From Desulfovibrio subterraneus (GTDB taxonomy: Bacteria; Desulfobacterota; Desulfovibrionia; Desulfovibrionales; Desulfovibrionaceae), in the NCBI RefSeq assembly GCF_013340285.1, contig NZ_BLVO01000013.1:1568605-1632604 (forward strand): DNA of 64,000 nucleotides, read 5' to 3'. The notes under the pieces are model-generated. The model did no database searches, had not been told where the DNA came from, and saw only the letters and a list, made by a program, of their open reading frames with translations. Shown in pieces: positions 1 through 8,029 of the stretch. The number at the start of each line of letters is the position of its first letter. The first letter of the stretch is position 1. The position numbers and the translations under genes are program-made.

Positions 1-35
1 TTGCGGCACAGCAGGTCAGAAGAAGGATAGGTTGA

Positions 36-1856
36 TCATTCGATGGGTTTGGATGCTACGGGAGACGACCCCCGTCCCAAACGGCGAAGCAGCGGAGCGG
101 TAAGCGCATTCCACTCTGCTTCCGACAGAGTAAAGCGGCGCAGCAGAATGCCGCATAGCACCAGATACCCCATGCCGAGTAGCAAAACCACCCCCAGTGT
201 TTCCCAGCGGTTCATGTCCGGCAGCCATGCAGAAAGCAGACGACAGACTCCATACACAGCCAGTCCTGCCAGCACAGGGGCTGTCCCCACGACAACTGCC
301 TGCTTCCAGAATTCCGCAAAGGAAATGCGAAAGGCTCTGTTGGTGCGCCAGATGAAATGCACAGTGCTGACCACCGTGCTCAGGGTTACTCCCCATACAG
401 TACCCATGAGGCCATAGGCCTTTGTCCACGCCGGTCCCCAGAGCAGCATGAGCACCAGGTTGATGAGTACAGCCTCGAGTTCCCTGCCGGAACGGTTAAT
501 CCCCCTCATCATGGCGGAACACGGCAAGGTTGAGAGATGAATGAGGCACATCACGGCCACGGAAAAACAGATACCGTTGGCTTCGTCATATCCCGACCCT
601 ACCCATGCAAATAGAATCTGCGGCGCTGCGGCAATGATGAAGCTGTACAGCACAAAATTGATGAGATTGAGGTAGCGCATACCACGCAGATACAGACCAC
701 GCAATTCATCTGCTTCCAAATACTCACCACTGTACAGCAATTTCCATTGCGTCCGCAGGGCCGGAATCCCTGCAACAAGAGCAAGCAGGCACCATACGGC
801 AAACACACCGGTCGGCAAAGAGAACAACTGCCTGCCTGTGCCGGTCCAATACTCCCACCCCCACGGCAACAGGCCCGCACACCCCAGCAGCATGGTGACA
901 ATGCAAAGAGACAGGTACTTCCATACCTTGGCCTGTACCGTCATGGAGGGACTGGCCTGCCACCAGCCGCCCACAGCCGAAGCGGCAGGAAGAAAAGGCG
1001 TGCTGGCCGCGCCGGTAATACTGCGTGCGGTAAAAGGCAATTTGCGGCCGACTTCAAACAGCCCTGTGGCATCCAGCCCGAGCATGCCGGTTGTGATAAT
1101 CCTGTCCAGACTGCCCAGAAACATCCCGAGAAAACCAAGAATCTGCACCTTGCCACCAAAGACGAACAGTTCGTTCAGGCTGGCCTTGCTGACAAGTGCC
1201 GGGTGCACACGCAGGCCGGACAGCCTGCGAAAGGCCATGACCATGTTGAGCAGCACATCCACCAACGTCTTCAGCACATAGGCATACAGCACCCCATAGA
1301 TGCCGGAGCCCATGTGCAGGAACGCGAAAATGAGAAGCACTTCAAGCAAGGTTGTGATCAGCCAGATTGTCTTGCTGCACACCACCTCCTGCAAGCCTTC
1401 CAGCACCCCCCGGAAAGCGCCGAGCGTGAGATCTATGAGAAAGACGGACGCCGTGCCTATGAGCAGGACCACCGACAAATCCACCAGTTCGGCATCAATG
1501 CGGAAAAGATGCACCAACCACGGCGCACACAGATACAGCAATCCAAAACACACCAATGACACACTGCCCATGATGAACAAGCCGGTGGAAAGCAGCCTGC
1601 TTATCTTATCCACCTCACCCGCCACATGGTATTCCGCCGTATATTTGATATAGGCGTTGTTTATGCCGAAGGCAGACATGCCCGCATAAGAAAGAATCAC
1701 AAAACAGAACGACCAGAGACCGTATTCGGCAAGCGAAACATGCACCAGAATGAAGGGCGTGATGATGAGGCGCGTGGCAAGGTAGATGACATTTGCCACC
1801 ACCGCCACGGCAGACCCGGCTGCCATGCGCCGCTGCAAATCCTTCATTGTCGTCAT
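36..1856 (-). CDS. Wzx/MATE-like polysaccharide flippase
   Basis: A 606-residue, very hydrophobic protein with about 12-14 predicted membrane segments spread along its whole length. The N-terminal third (residues 15-200) has the pattern of the polysaccharide biosynthesis/oligosaccharide flippase family, which moves lipid-linked glycan units across the inner membrane. It is the last in-window gene of a leftward operon, 29 bases after the RsbW-like gene, so glycan export may share control with that switch (inference). It is longer than the usual 420-500 residues, with a long C-terminal half that also carries membrane segments. The substrate (EPS, O-antigen or other) cannot be told from sequence. 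An ATG start is used; only 35 bases follow the stop in the window. Confidence 0.8.
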   Translation of the reverse strand: MTTMKDLQRRMAAGSAVAVVANVIYLATRLIITPFILVHVSLAEYGLWSFCFVILSYAGMSAFGINNAYIKYTAEYHVAGEVDKISRLLSTGLFIMGSVSLVCFGLLYLCAPWLVHLFRIDAELVDLSVVLLIGTASVFLIDLTLGAFRGVLEGLQEVVCSKTIWLITTLLEVLLIFAFLHMGSGIYGVLYAYVLKTLVDVLLNMVMAFRRLSGLRVHPALVSKASLNELFVFGGKVQILGFLGMFLGSLDRIITTGMLGLDATGLFEVGRKLPFTARSITGAASTPFLPAASAVGGWWQASPSMTVQAKVWKYLSLCIVTMLLGCAGLLPWGWEYWTGTGRQLFSLPTGVFAVWCLLALVAGIPALRTQWKLLYSGEYLEADELRGLYLRGMRYLNLINFVLYSFIIAAAPQILFAWVGSGYDEANGICFSVAVMCLIHLSTLPCSAMMRGINRSGRELEAVLINLVLMLLWGPAWTKAYGLMGTVWGVTLSTVVSTVHFIWRTNRAFRISFAEFWKQAVVVGTAPVLAGLAVYGVCRLLSAWLPDMNRWETLGVVLLLGMGYLVLCGILLRRFTLSEAEWNALTAPLLRRLGRGSSPVASKPIE

Positions 1857-1885
1857 ATCATCTCCGGTTTGTGCATCGGTCTACC

Positions 1886-2293
1886 TCAGTCCGCCCCCGA
1901 AATTCGTTTCGTCAGGGTCAGCACGTTCCATTTGCCATCCCGTTCGTAACTCACAGAATCCATGATCTCACGCATGATGAAGATGCCGTAGCCCCCCACA
2001 TGGTGCTCTTCAAGATTCGGCTGGGGAATATTATCAATATCAAACCCCTCGCCGCCGTCTCGTATGCTGATCACAAGCAGGTCGTCTTCCCGCCGCATGC
2101 CGAGCTCCACAAGGCCCTGACTGGTACATTTCATGGCGTTGGTAAGTCCTTCGCTCAAGGCCAGTTCAATTCTGTCAACCACATCTCCGTGAATCCCCGC
2201 CGCAGCAAACAGGGCGTGCAGCAAATCGCTGGCAAAATGCAGGTTTGGCAATTCCGGACTGAAACAGGCCGACAGGGAATATTGCGCTCCCAC
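1886..2293 (-). CDS. RsbW-like anti-sigma serine/threonine kinase
   Basis: A 135-residue protein that is a single GHKL ATPase domain of the RsbW/SpoIIAB type (HATPase_c_2). The N-box is seen as ALSEGLTNAMK and the G1 box as IRDGGEGFD, followed by the GGYGIFIMREIMD lid region. In the family this kinase binds a sigma factor or other target and phosphorylates its STAS antagonist on Ser. The start is GTG at 2293 with GGAGTAGCC just upstream, two bases after the stop of the STAS gene, so the two are translationally linked. No sigma factor gene lies beside it, so its target may be unlinked or not a sigma factor. Confidence 0.85.
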   Translation of the reverse strand: MGAQYSLSACFSPELPNLHFASDLLHALFAAAGIHGDVVDRIELALSEGLTNAMKCTSQGLVELGMRREDDLLVISIRDGGEGFDIDNIPQPNLEEHHVGGYGIFIMREIMDSVSYERDGKWNVLTLTKRISGAD

Positions 2294-2295
2294 GG

Positions 2296-2658
2296 CTACT
2301 CCGCTCCGTTTCCTGCCAAGGCCTCAACTGCCGAGGCGGCGTCAGGATAAAGGTCCAGAACCTTGTGCAGTTTGATCAATTCAAGCACCACACGCACCTT
2401 CTGCGAAAGACCTCCAATCTTCAGGCGTCCCCCGAGATTCTGCAGTGTACGCAAAGAAGCCACCAACGCTCCAAGACCGGAACTGTCCAGAAAGCTGACC
2501 CCCTGCATATCAAGCACAACATCTTTGCGGCCGGATTCCGCCATCTGACGGATATGCTCTTTCACATCCGAAGCCACGTTGGCGTCAAAGCGGCCCGCCA
2601 GAACCAGCACGGCCACATTCCCCTGAACCTTTTCCCTGATGTCGAAGTCATGTTTCAT
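2296..2658 (-). CDS. STAS-domain anti-anti-sigma factor (RsbV-like)
   Basis: A 120-residue single STAS domain. The conserved loop DSSGLGAL carries the serine that RsbW-type kinases phosphorylate and RsbU-type phosphatases dephosphorylate. The reading frame is open further upstream, but ATG 2658 is chosen because AGGAGAACAG sits just before it and because the longer form would overlap the preceding phosphatase gene with non-STAS residues. Kinase, antagonist and phosphatase in one operon make a complete partner-switching module. Confidence 0.88.
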   Translation of the reverse strand: MKHDFDIREKVQGNVAVLVLAGRFDANVASDVKEHIRQMAESGRKDVVLDMQGVSFLDSSGLGALVASLRTLQNLGGRLKIGGLSQKVRVVLELIKLHKVLDLYPDAASAVEALAGNGAE

Positions 2659-2671
2659 CCCTGTTCTCCTT

Positions 2672-4597
2672 CTATGTTGCAGGAATACCAACGCCAAACA
2701 AACTGATATCGTCTTCCGCAGCCATATCACTGTAGATGTGGGCCATCTCGTACAAGGCATTCAGCATTTCGCTCACGGGCTTTCCTGCATGCATTTGAAT
2801 CACAGTCCGCAGGCGTTCTTCACCAAACTGCTCACCAAACTTGTTTTCCAGCTCAATAATGCCGTCCGTATACATCAGCACTGTATCTCCGGCCTCCAGA
2901 TGGACCTTGCCTTCGTCAAAGGGCAGCACGCCCCCCAGTCCTATAAGCGTCCCACCCTGTTCAAGGCGTTCAAGGCGCCTGTCCTGACGGACCACATAGG
3001 CGAGAGGGTGACCGCCGTTACTGTAGACCATCTCGCCGGTTCGGCCGTTCAGCACCGCATAGAATATGGTGAAGTGCCTGCCAAAACGCCGCAGGGGAAA
3101 CAGCCTGTCCAGCATTTCCAGAACCTTGCCCGGACTGACAGGCCCATTGTCGTTTACGAGGCCAAATTCATATTGCAGAGCCTGCACTACAGAAACACCC
3201 ACAAGTGCAGCCGGAACACCATGCCCCGCAACATCAACCATATACATGCCGACAATGCCTTTTTCCTTATCAAGCTCGACCATGCCGAGCATGTCACCGC
3301 CAAGCTGCTCACTGGGTATGAACTTCCAACCCACGTCCAGCCCATGACGATATTCCGTAACAGAGGGGAGAAGGCTGCGCTGGATCTCAGCAGCCGAAAT
3401 CAAGGCCTCGTTGATGCTCCGCTGTTTGACGCGCAAACTCTCATTCAGCTCCATAAGCTGTTGTTCCCAGAATTTACGCTCTGATATGTCGCGAATAATA
3501 GCTGTAAAATATCGTTTTGCCCCCACCTTGATCTCGCTGATGGAAAGATCAATAGGCATACGCACACCATCTTTGCGCACGGCCTCAACCTCTCTGCCAA
3601 TGCCGATGATGCGGGGAATTCCGGTCTTGATATACCGCCGGATGTATTCATCATGGTGATCCCGCATTTCCGGCGGAGTAATAAGCCGCACATTCTCTCC
3701 CAGCAGTTCTTTCTGCGTGTAACCGAACATGGTGCAGGCAGCCGTATTGGCCGATTCGATCACACCGAACTCGTCCGCCGTGATAATGGCATCCACAGCT
3801 TCTTCCAGAATGGCCCGCAGCTTGCCCTCGCTTCGCATAAGCGCCTCTTCACTTTCGCGAAGAACAGTTATGTCGTGCTTCATAACCACGATGCTGGCCA
3901 GCCTGCCGGAAACATCCTTGACCGGCGTTGCAGTCATCATCTCCACCTTTCCGCCGGACGTGCGCGAATCCAATTCTCCGGACCAGCTCTCACCTGCCGC
4001 TGTGCGTTGCAGCAAGGACTCCAGACAAGCCTCTTCAGAGCACTCTCCCAGAATCAGCGGCCTGCCATGCAGCTCTCTAAGAGGTCTACCCGCTGCTGTC
4101 TCCCATGCGGCATTCACCCAGCTAATGCGCCCGCTGGCTGTCAGAATGCCCACGGCATTGGCAGAAATGGCCAAGGCTATCCCCTGAACCTGTGAAAACG
4201 AAGAAATTCTGGGGTGCGACAGATTGGTAACCGTACCCACAACACATCCTTCCACACTGCCTTCCCGCAACGGGAAGCACTGCACTTCCAGCAGATACGC
4301 ATCAGAGTCGCAACGATATTCGAAGATGCCGTAATGCAGCTCTTCATTCCCCAGCGTAAGCATAACGGGGTGATGTTCAGCCGCCACAGGCTGTCCGCCG
4401 GAGCAAAGGGGTAAAATACCGGAAAGCGGTCGCCCCAGCATCCTGTAACGGGGAAGACCGGTAATCGATTCAAATCCCGCGTTGCACCACTGGAGACGCC
4501 CTATAGAGTCCGTCCAGAAAATGGCTTCCTGAATGGCACCCATTGCAGCTTCCATCTTGGCGAGCGTGGAACGCAGTTCAGTAATCAATTCCTGCAC
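2672..4597 (-). CDS. PAS-PAS-PAS-PP2C (RsbU/SpoIIE-type) phosphatase
   Basis: A 641-residue cytoplasmic protein. Three PAS-like sensor domains lie at about residues 10-120, 140-245 and 255-375, then a short linker and a PP2C/SpoIIE phosphatase domain from about 400 to the end. Metal-binding and catalytic motifs are visible as EQLGGDMLGM, DVAGHGVPAAL, YTDGIIELEN and DDISLFGVG. The family role is to dephosphorylate the STAS antagonist in response to a signal. The third PAS domain (EAVDAIITADEFGVIESAN) resembles redox or ligand-sensing PAS domains, but no cofactor residue can be assigned. The start is GTG 4597 behind GAGGGG, three bases after the PAS gene stop. Confidence 0.88.
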   Translation of the reverse strand: MQELITELRSTLAKMEAAMGAIQEAIFWTDSIGRLQWCNAGFESITGLPRYRMLGRPLSGILPLCSGGQPVAAEHHPVMLTLGNEELHYGIFEYRCDSDAYLLEVQCFPLREGSVEGCVVGTVTNLSHPRISSFSQVQGIALAISANAVGILTASGRISWVNAAWETAAGRPLRELHGRPLILGECSEEACLESLLQRTAAGESWSGELDSRTSGGKVEMMTATPVKDVSGRLASIVVMKHDITVLRESEEALMRSEGKLRAILEEAVDAIITADEFGVIESANTAACTMFGYTQKELLGENVRLITPPEMRDHHDEYIRRYIKTGIPRIIGIGREVEAVRKDGVRMPIDLSISEIKVGAKRYFTAIIRDISERKFWEQQLMELNESLRVKQRSINEALISAAEIQRSLLPSVTEYRHGLDVGWKFIPSEQLGGDMLGMVELDKEKGIVGMYMVDVAGHGVPAALVGVSVVQALQYEFGLVNDNGPVSPGKVLEMLDRLFPLRRFGRHFTIFYAVLNGRTGEMVYSNGGHPLAYVVRQDRRLERLEQGGTLIGLGGVLPFDEGKVHLEAGDTVLMYTDGIIELENKFGEQFGEERLRTVIQMHAGKPVSEMLNALYEMAHIYSDMAAEDDISLFGVGIPAT

Positions 4598-4600
4598 AGA

Positions 4601-4954
4601 CTACCCCTCAGCTCTCGGAACGATAGTGGCGGCATAACATTTGTGCCCATCTTCTTCACCATCCACAATATAGTGAATGGCTACCACTTCGCACCCGTCC
4701 GGAAGCAGTATGGACAAGTCCACTGCCATTCCGAGAACCGTTCTGGCTCCGGTCATTTGGTGTCTGGCAAAGCCCATGTGGTGGGCATCACGCAACTGCG
4801 AGGGTATTATTCGTGAAAGCATTTTTCCCACAAGGTCCGATACGGACCACCCGTAGGTTTCACTGAAAGCTTCATTGATCTCCAGAACCATACCTTCACC
4901 ATCCACCACTATGACAGGCACATCCTGACGGGCTCGTAACTCCTTAAAGGTCAT
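4601..4954 (-). CDS. Stand-alone PAS domain protein
   Basis: A 117-residue protein consisting of one PAS domain (VIVVDGEGMVLEINEAF, ETYGWSVSDLVGK, IIPSQLRDAHH) with no effector domain. ATG 4954 is chosen over the longer open frame because GGAGGCGACC precedes it and it overlaps the upstream stop as ATGA. It resembles the third PAS domain of the neighbouring phosphatase (both have a stretch like PPEMRDHH/PSQLRDAHH), which suggests an accessory sensor for the switch (inference). Confidence 0.75.
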   Translation of the reverse strand: MTFKELRARQDVPVIVVDGEGMVLEINEAFSETYGWSVSDLVGKMLSRIIPSQLRDAHHMGFARHQMTGARTVLGMAVDLSILLPDGCEVVAIHYIVDGEEDGHKCYAATIVPRAEG

Positions 4955-5904
4955 GGTCGCCTCCTCAATTCGTGAATGGTAATCTCCGGCGGACAGAATA
5001 AACGGGCAGCAACGCCGGAACTGCCGGTTCCTCGCGATGTATAGCCCTGCATGTTGCCATACTGCCAACGCCCCCGCGTGAACCGCCTGTGGCAACGGGC
5101 ATTGGTGATCAGCGGAATCCCGCCAGGCAGACAGAGCTGCCCTCCGTGCGTATGCCCGCAGAGATAGTAGGCAATACCGGCCTCTGCAGCTTTCGCATAC
5201 AACTCAGGGGAGTGAGCAAGCAGCAGGGTTGTCACCCCGTCAGGAATATCTTTGCATGCCTGACGCAGATCGTCGGTCATATAAAAATGAGGATCATCCA
5301 CCCCTGCCACACCCAATTGCGACTCTTGCCGCTCCCAGAGCACGGATTCGTTCAGCAGGACGCGCACTCCCATGTCTTCCAGCTCCGGCACAAACTCGAT
5401 GAAATCGTGATTCCCCAGAATACCGGTCACACCATGCGGGCAGTCCAGCAACGGCATAAGCATTTCAAGGCGACGCATCACCTCGTCATGCGAGCCCAGC
5501 GTGAAAAATCGAAAATCGCCGGTAATCACACAGGCATCGAAATCAACGCCGTGCAGAACGCGCTTGAGTGCCGTGCATCCGTCTTCAAAACCATCCAGGT
5601 GTATGTCGGAAAGTTGCAGCACCCTGAATCCGTCAAAGGGCTCCGGCAATGTTTCCAGCACTACCCGCTGATACTCGAGCCGGATATCAAGTGCGTTCAG
5701 GCGGGTACGCCCCAGCATGCCGGAGAGGGACAAAACACTGCGCACAAAAGCGGCAAATGACTCCGTGTTTTCCAGATGCAAACCGCCACGCGCGCCCACG
5801 TAGATCTTTCCTGTATGCGTGACCTGCGTAAGAAGACGGCGGCGCAACAGATTCTCCCCCATACGGTCGCGCAATCGGTCATACAGCTCTGAGTCATCGC
5901 GCAT
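4951..5904 (-). CDS. Calcineurin-like metallophosphoesterase
   Basis: A 317-residue protein with the five metallophosphoesterase blocks in order: LSDIHLDGFEDG, VITGDFRFF, GILGNHDFIEF, LLLAHSPELY and CGHTHGGQLCLPGG. These supply the Asp, His and Asn ligands of a two-metal site. The closest groups are YkuE/YaeI-type phosphodiesterases, but the N-terminal 90 residues are not typical. The substrate is unknown. ATG 5904 is preferred to the longer frame because a G-rich site lies just upstream; it overlaps the kinase gene by 11 bases and its own stop overlaps the PAS start, so it is clearly part of the operon. Confidence 0.82.
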   Translation of the reverse strand: MRDDSELYDRLRDRMGENLLRRRLLTQVTHTGKIYVGARGGLHLENTESFAAFVRSVLSLSGMLGRTRLNALDIRLEYQRVVLETLPEPFDGFRVLQLSDIHLDGFEDGCTALKRVLHGVDFDACVITGDFRFFTLGSHDEVMRRLEMLMPLLDCPHGVTGILGNHDFIEFVPELEDMGVRVLLNESVLWERQESQLGVAGVDDPHFYMTDDLRQACKDIPDGVTTLLLAHSPELYAKAAEAGIAYYLCGHTHGGQLCLPGGIPLITNARCHRRFTRGRWQYGNMQGYTSRGTGSSGVAARLFCPPEITIHELRRRP

Positions 5905-7051
5905 CGCTGCCCCCCTGACCGAGAGGAAACTCAAGCTGAACACAAACGCCGCTCTCTGCTGCAGGCAGAAGACGAGCAGTTCCTCCCATCACCATCATGG
6001 CGCGGCGGACCTTGCAGAGTCCCATTCCCACTCCCGATGATTTGGTGGTGAAAAAAGGGTCGAACACGTAGGGCAAAATATGTTCGGCTATTCCATTGGT
6101 GTTATCTTCATAGACCAGTCTGAGAGTCTTACTGTTCTTGCAAAGCGAAAGAACGGCAGCGGGGGCAAGCTCCTTGGGTGCAAAATCACGAGTATTCGCC
6201 ACAAGCTCGGCAAATATCAGCCCGAGCAATGCAACATCTGCCCACAGCAAAGTTTCGCCACTGGGTTCGCCCCCCGCCTCATCCGAAACACCGCCCCCTG
6301 AACAATCTGCAACAGACTTGATAGTGCAGGTAAAATCCGTTCCGTCCCTCTGAAATGCAGTGAGCCATTCGGAAAATACGCTCAGGGGAGACACCCATTC
6401 CGGCTGGTGCACGTGAATGGACACAAAGCCTGCCAGCTCCTTAACAATGCCTTCCAGCTTGATGGATTCCTCGCGGATTATTTCCAGACGGTCCTGGCTG
6501 GTCTGCACCTCCGCTTCACGCAATAGCTGATTGATCAGCCCGCCAATGACGGTCACCGGATTGCGCACCTGATGCGCCACCGCGCCCGCCAGATTAAGCA
6601 GTGCCACCTCTCGCTCATTCACCAACGTGGCAATACGCTCCAACGAACCGCGCTCATCTTCATGACGGGCATTGAAGACTGTCATGTCCTGCAAGATGAT
6701 AGCTATACCGAGCATTTTCCCTTCGTCCTTGATGAAGGACGAAAGGATGCCCAGATCAACAAAGCTGCCGTCTTTGCGTTCAAAGGATACGGACCGGTTG
6801 AGAAAGGGAAGCTCGCCGTGAATTACGTCTATGAGCACCTGATGAAACGCGAGGTTCTTGTGGTCTATTTCAAAGATATCCACCCACCCCTTACCCATGG
6901 CAAATTCGCGGTTCAAGCCGACCATTCCGCAAAGGGCCTGATTAATGGCTACAATAGTACCCGTGGGATCAATAACCATGATGCCCACCGGCAGGCGCTC
7001 AAACACTGCCTGAACAAGTGATACAGAGAAGGAACCGTCGCATTGCTGCAT
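5894..7051 (-). CDS. PAS sensor histidine kinase
   Basis: A 385-residue soluble kinase with no membrane segments. A PAS domain covers about residues 12-125 (LPVGIMVIDPTGTIVAIN). The H-box LAGAVAHQVRNPVTVIGG at about 155-170 keeps the phospho-acceptor His. The catalytic domain has a weak N-box (FAELVANTRDFAP), then DPFFTTKSSGVGMGLCKV as F and G2 boxes. It is the first gene of the operon, with GGAG eight bases before ATG 7051. No response regulator with an output domain is in the operon, so its phosphate target is unknown. Confidence 0.85.
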   Translation of the reverse strand: MQQCDGSFSVSLVQAVFERLPVGIMVIDPTGTIVAINQALCGMVGLNREFAMGKGWVDIFEIDHKNLAFHQVLIDVIHGELPFLNRSVSFERKDGSFVDLGILSSFIKDEGKMLGIAIILQDMTVFNARHEDERGSLERIATLVNEREVALLNLAGAVAHQVRNPVTVIGGLINQLLREAEVQTSQDRLEIIREESIKLEGIVKELAGFVSIHVHQPEWVSPLSVFSEWLTAFQRDGTDFTCTIKSVADCSGGGVSDEAGGEPSGETLLWADVALLGLIFAELVANTRDFAPKELAPAAVLSLCKNSKTLRLVYEDNTNGIAEHILPYVFDPFFTTKSSGVGMGLCKVRRAMMVMGGTARLLPAAESGVCVQLEFPLGQGGSDAR

Positions 7052-7264
7052 GACAACACTCCGTAAAATCTGAGCTTATAACATAGCTGGATTTGTATCG
7101 GGGTGTGATTATAATCTGAGTTGTACAAGAAGCTCGTTCCTGAAGGCTCGTGGATATTTAACATTCCTGCTTGATACACCCTGTATCGCAAGATCATCTC
7201 CTGCCTGCCGGGGGCAAAGGTTGCAGCAATAGCCAATAATTCTCAGCATGCATTCCAGATAAAA

Positions 7265-7295
7265 AGGTCACCGGTTCAAATATGACTACTGGCTC
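7265..7295 (+). other. tRNA 3'-end-like fragment, candidate att site
   Basis: GGTCACCGGTTCAAAT at 7265-7280 matches the T-arm and T-loop of bacterial tRNAs, and TGGCTCC at 7288-7294 looks like the 3' side of an acceptor stem. The rest of a tRNA (D-arm, anticodon arm) is absent upstream and the T-stem is not perfectly restored. Such fragments mark the far end of elements that integrate into tRNA genes. This is inference from a short match. Confidence 0.4.
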
Positions 7296-7306
7296 CTTAA
7301 AAATTA

Positions 7307-7336
7307 GGCGCTTGGGAAAAAATCCTAAGCGCTTTT
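7307..7336. terminator. Rho-independent terminator-like hairpin
   Basis: GCGCTTGGGA (7307-7316) pairs with TCCTAAGCGC (7322-7331) at nine of ten positions, followed by TTTTT on the + strand. The reverse strand also has T-rich flanks. No + strand gene ends just before it, so it may be a remnant of a lost gene. Confidence 0.6.
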
Positions 7337-7350
7337 TCGTGGTCTAGTAT

Positions 7351-7701
7351 ATGGGGTGGTATACAGGGATGATCCCGATGCCCGTTTTGCCGAAAGCAAA
7401 GCCCCTCCTTGAAGTCACCCTCTACCGCCCACCTCCCCACCCCGCTTCGTCAGAGCGATATCCGGCCACGTTTGAACACCGCGGCGCGGGATTCCACACC
7501 GACATTGCCTGCGAGTTGGAAATGCTCTCGGACACCCCCCTCGACCTACTTCATGACACGGTAAAATCCGCGCGAATTCAGCATCGCAATCTTGTTAAAG
7601 AGCGCTACACAAACCTGTTCCGCAAGACCGGAGGCATGTCCCTTCGGGAGCGTGAGGAAGAAGCAGCGAAAACCGTATCCGACAAGGTATTGGGCAAATG
7701 A
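7351..7701 (+). CDS. Hypothetical protein, orphan ORF
   Basis: A 116-codon frame that I do not recognise. The second half is rich in charged residues and reads like a real helical protein (LLHDTVKSARIQHRNLVKER, SLREREEEAAK). Third positions are mostly G or C, as in neighbouring genes. No good ribosome site precedes ATG 7351; ATG 7369 has only a weak AGGG and ATG 7381 is also possible. It sits alone beside the tRNA-like fragment, so it may be a leftover of a mobile element or a decayed gene. Confidence 0.4.
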   Translation: MGWYTGMIPMPVLPKAKPLLEVTLYRPPPHPASSERYPATFEHRGAGFHTDIACELEMLSDTPLDLLHDTVKSARIQHRNLVKERYTNLFRKTGGMSLREREEEAAKTVSDKVLGK

Positions 7702-8029
7702 ACCAGAACCATTGAAGCGCTGCTGCCACCCTGATTTTCATGACACGGATCTGGCTGCGCCAGATGGATCCGACGAATTGGATGGATCGGAAGGAAGTCA
7801 ATATCTGTGCCGGTTCCATGTCTCCACTGCCCGGAGCCGGAACCGCCTCCTCGCTCCGATGCGATGCGATGCGAAGAGAACACAGTCCAGAAAACGATCA
7901 TCCAAACAAGCGCAGACCAGTCGCGGGTGAAGGTACGTGACCGGCTCCTCCACAACACTGCCTTGGCCCTAAAAAAAATCCCTCCGGTTTCCGGAGGGAT
8001 TTTCATATAGATATCTTGGAACCTTCACA
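7702..8029. other. Gap with no recognisable gene
   Basis: A 328-base stretch between the orphan ORF and the lptD stop. It contains a short GATGC tandem (about 7857-7872) and ends in the lptD terminator. Open frames here are short and look random. Confidence 0.5.
7971..8003 (-). terminator. lptD terminator
   Basis: ATCCCTCCGG (7978-7987) and CCGGAGGGAT (7991-8000) form a perfect 10-bp stem with a three-base loop, followed on the - strand by a run of T (A run at 7971-7978). It lies 27 bases after the lptD stop. Confidence 0.85.

Larger units (their letters stand above)
7052..7350. other. Intergenic region upstream of the signalling operon
   Basis: Between the PAS kinase start and the orphan ORF. 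It must hold the leftward operon promoter, but I cannot fix one with confidence. It also contains a tRNA 3'-end-like fragment (7265-7295) and a strong hairpin with a T run (7307-7336), listed separately. Confidence 0.5.
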
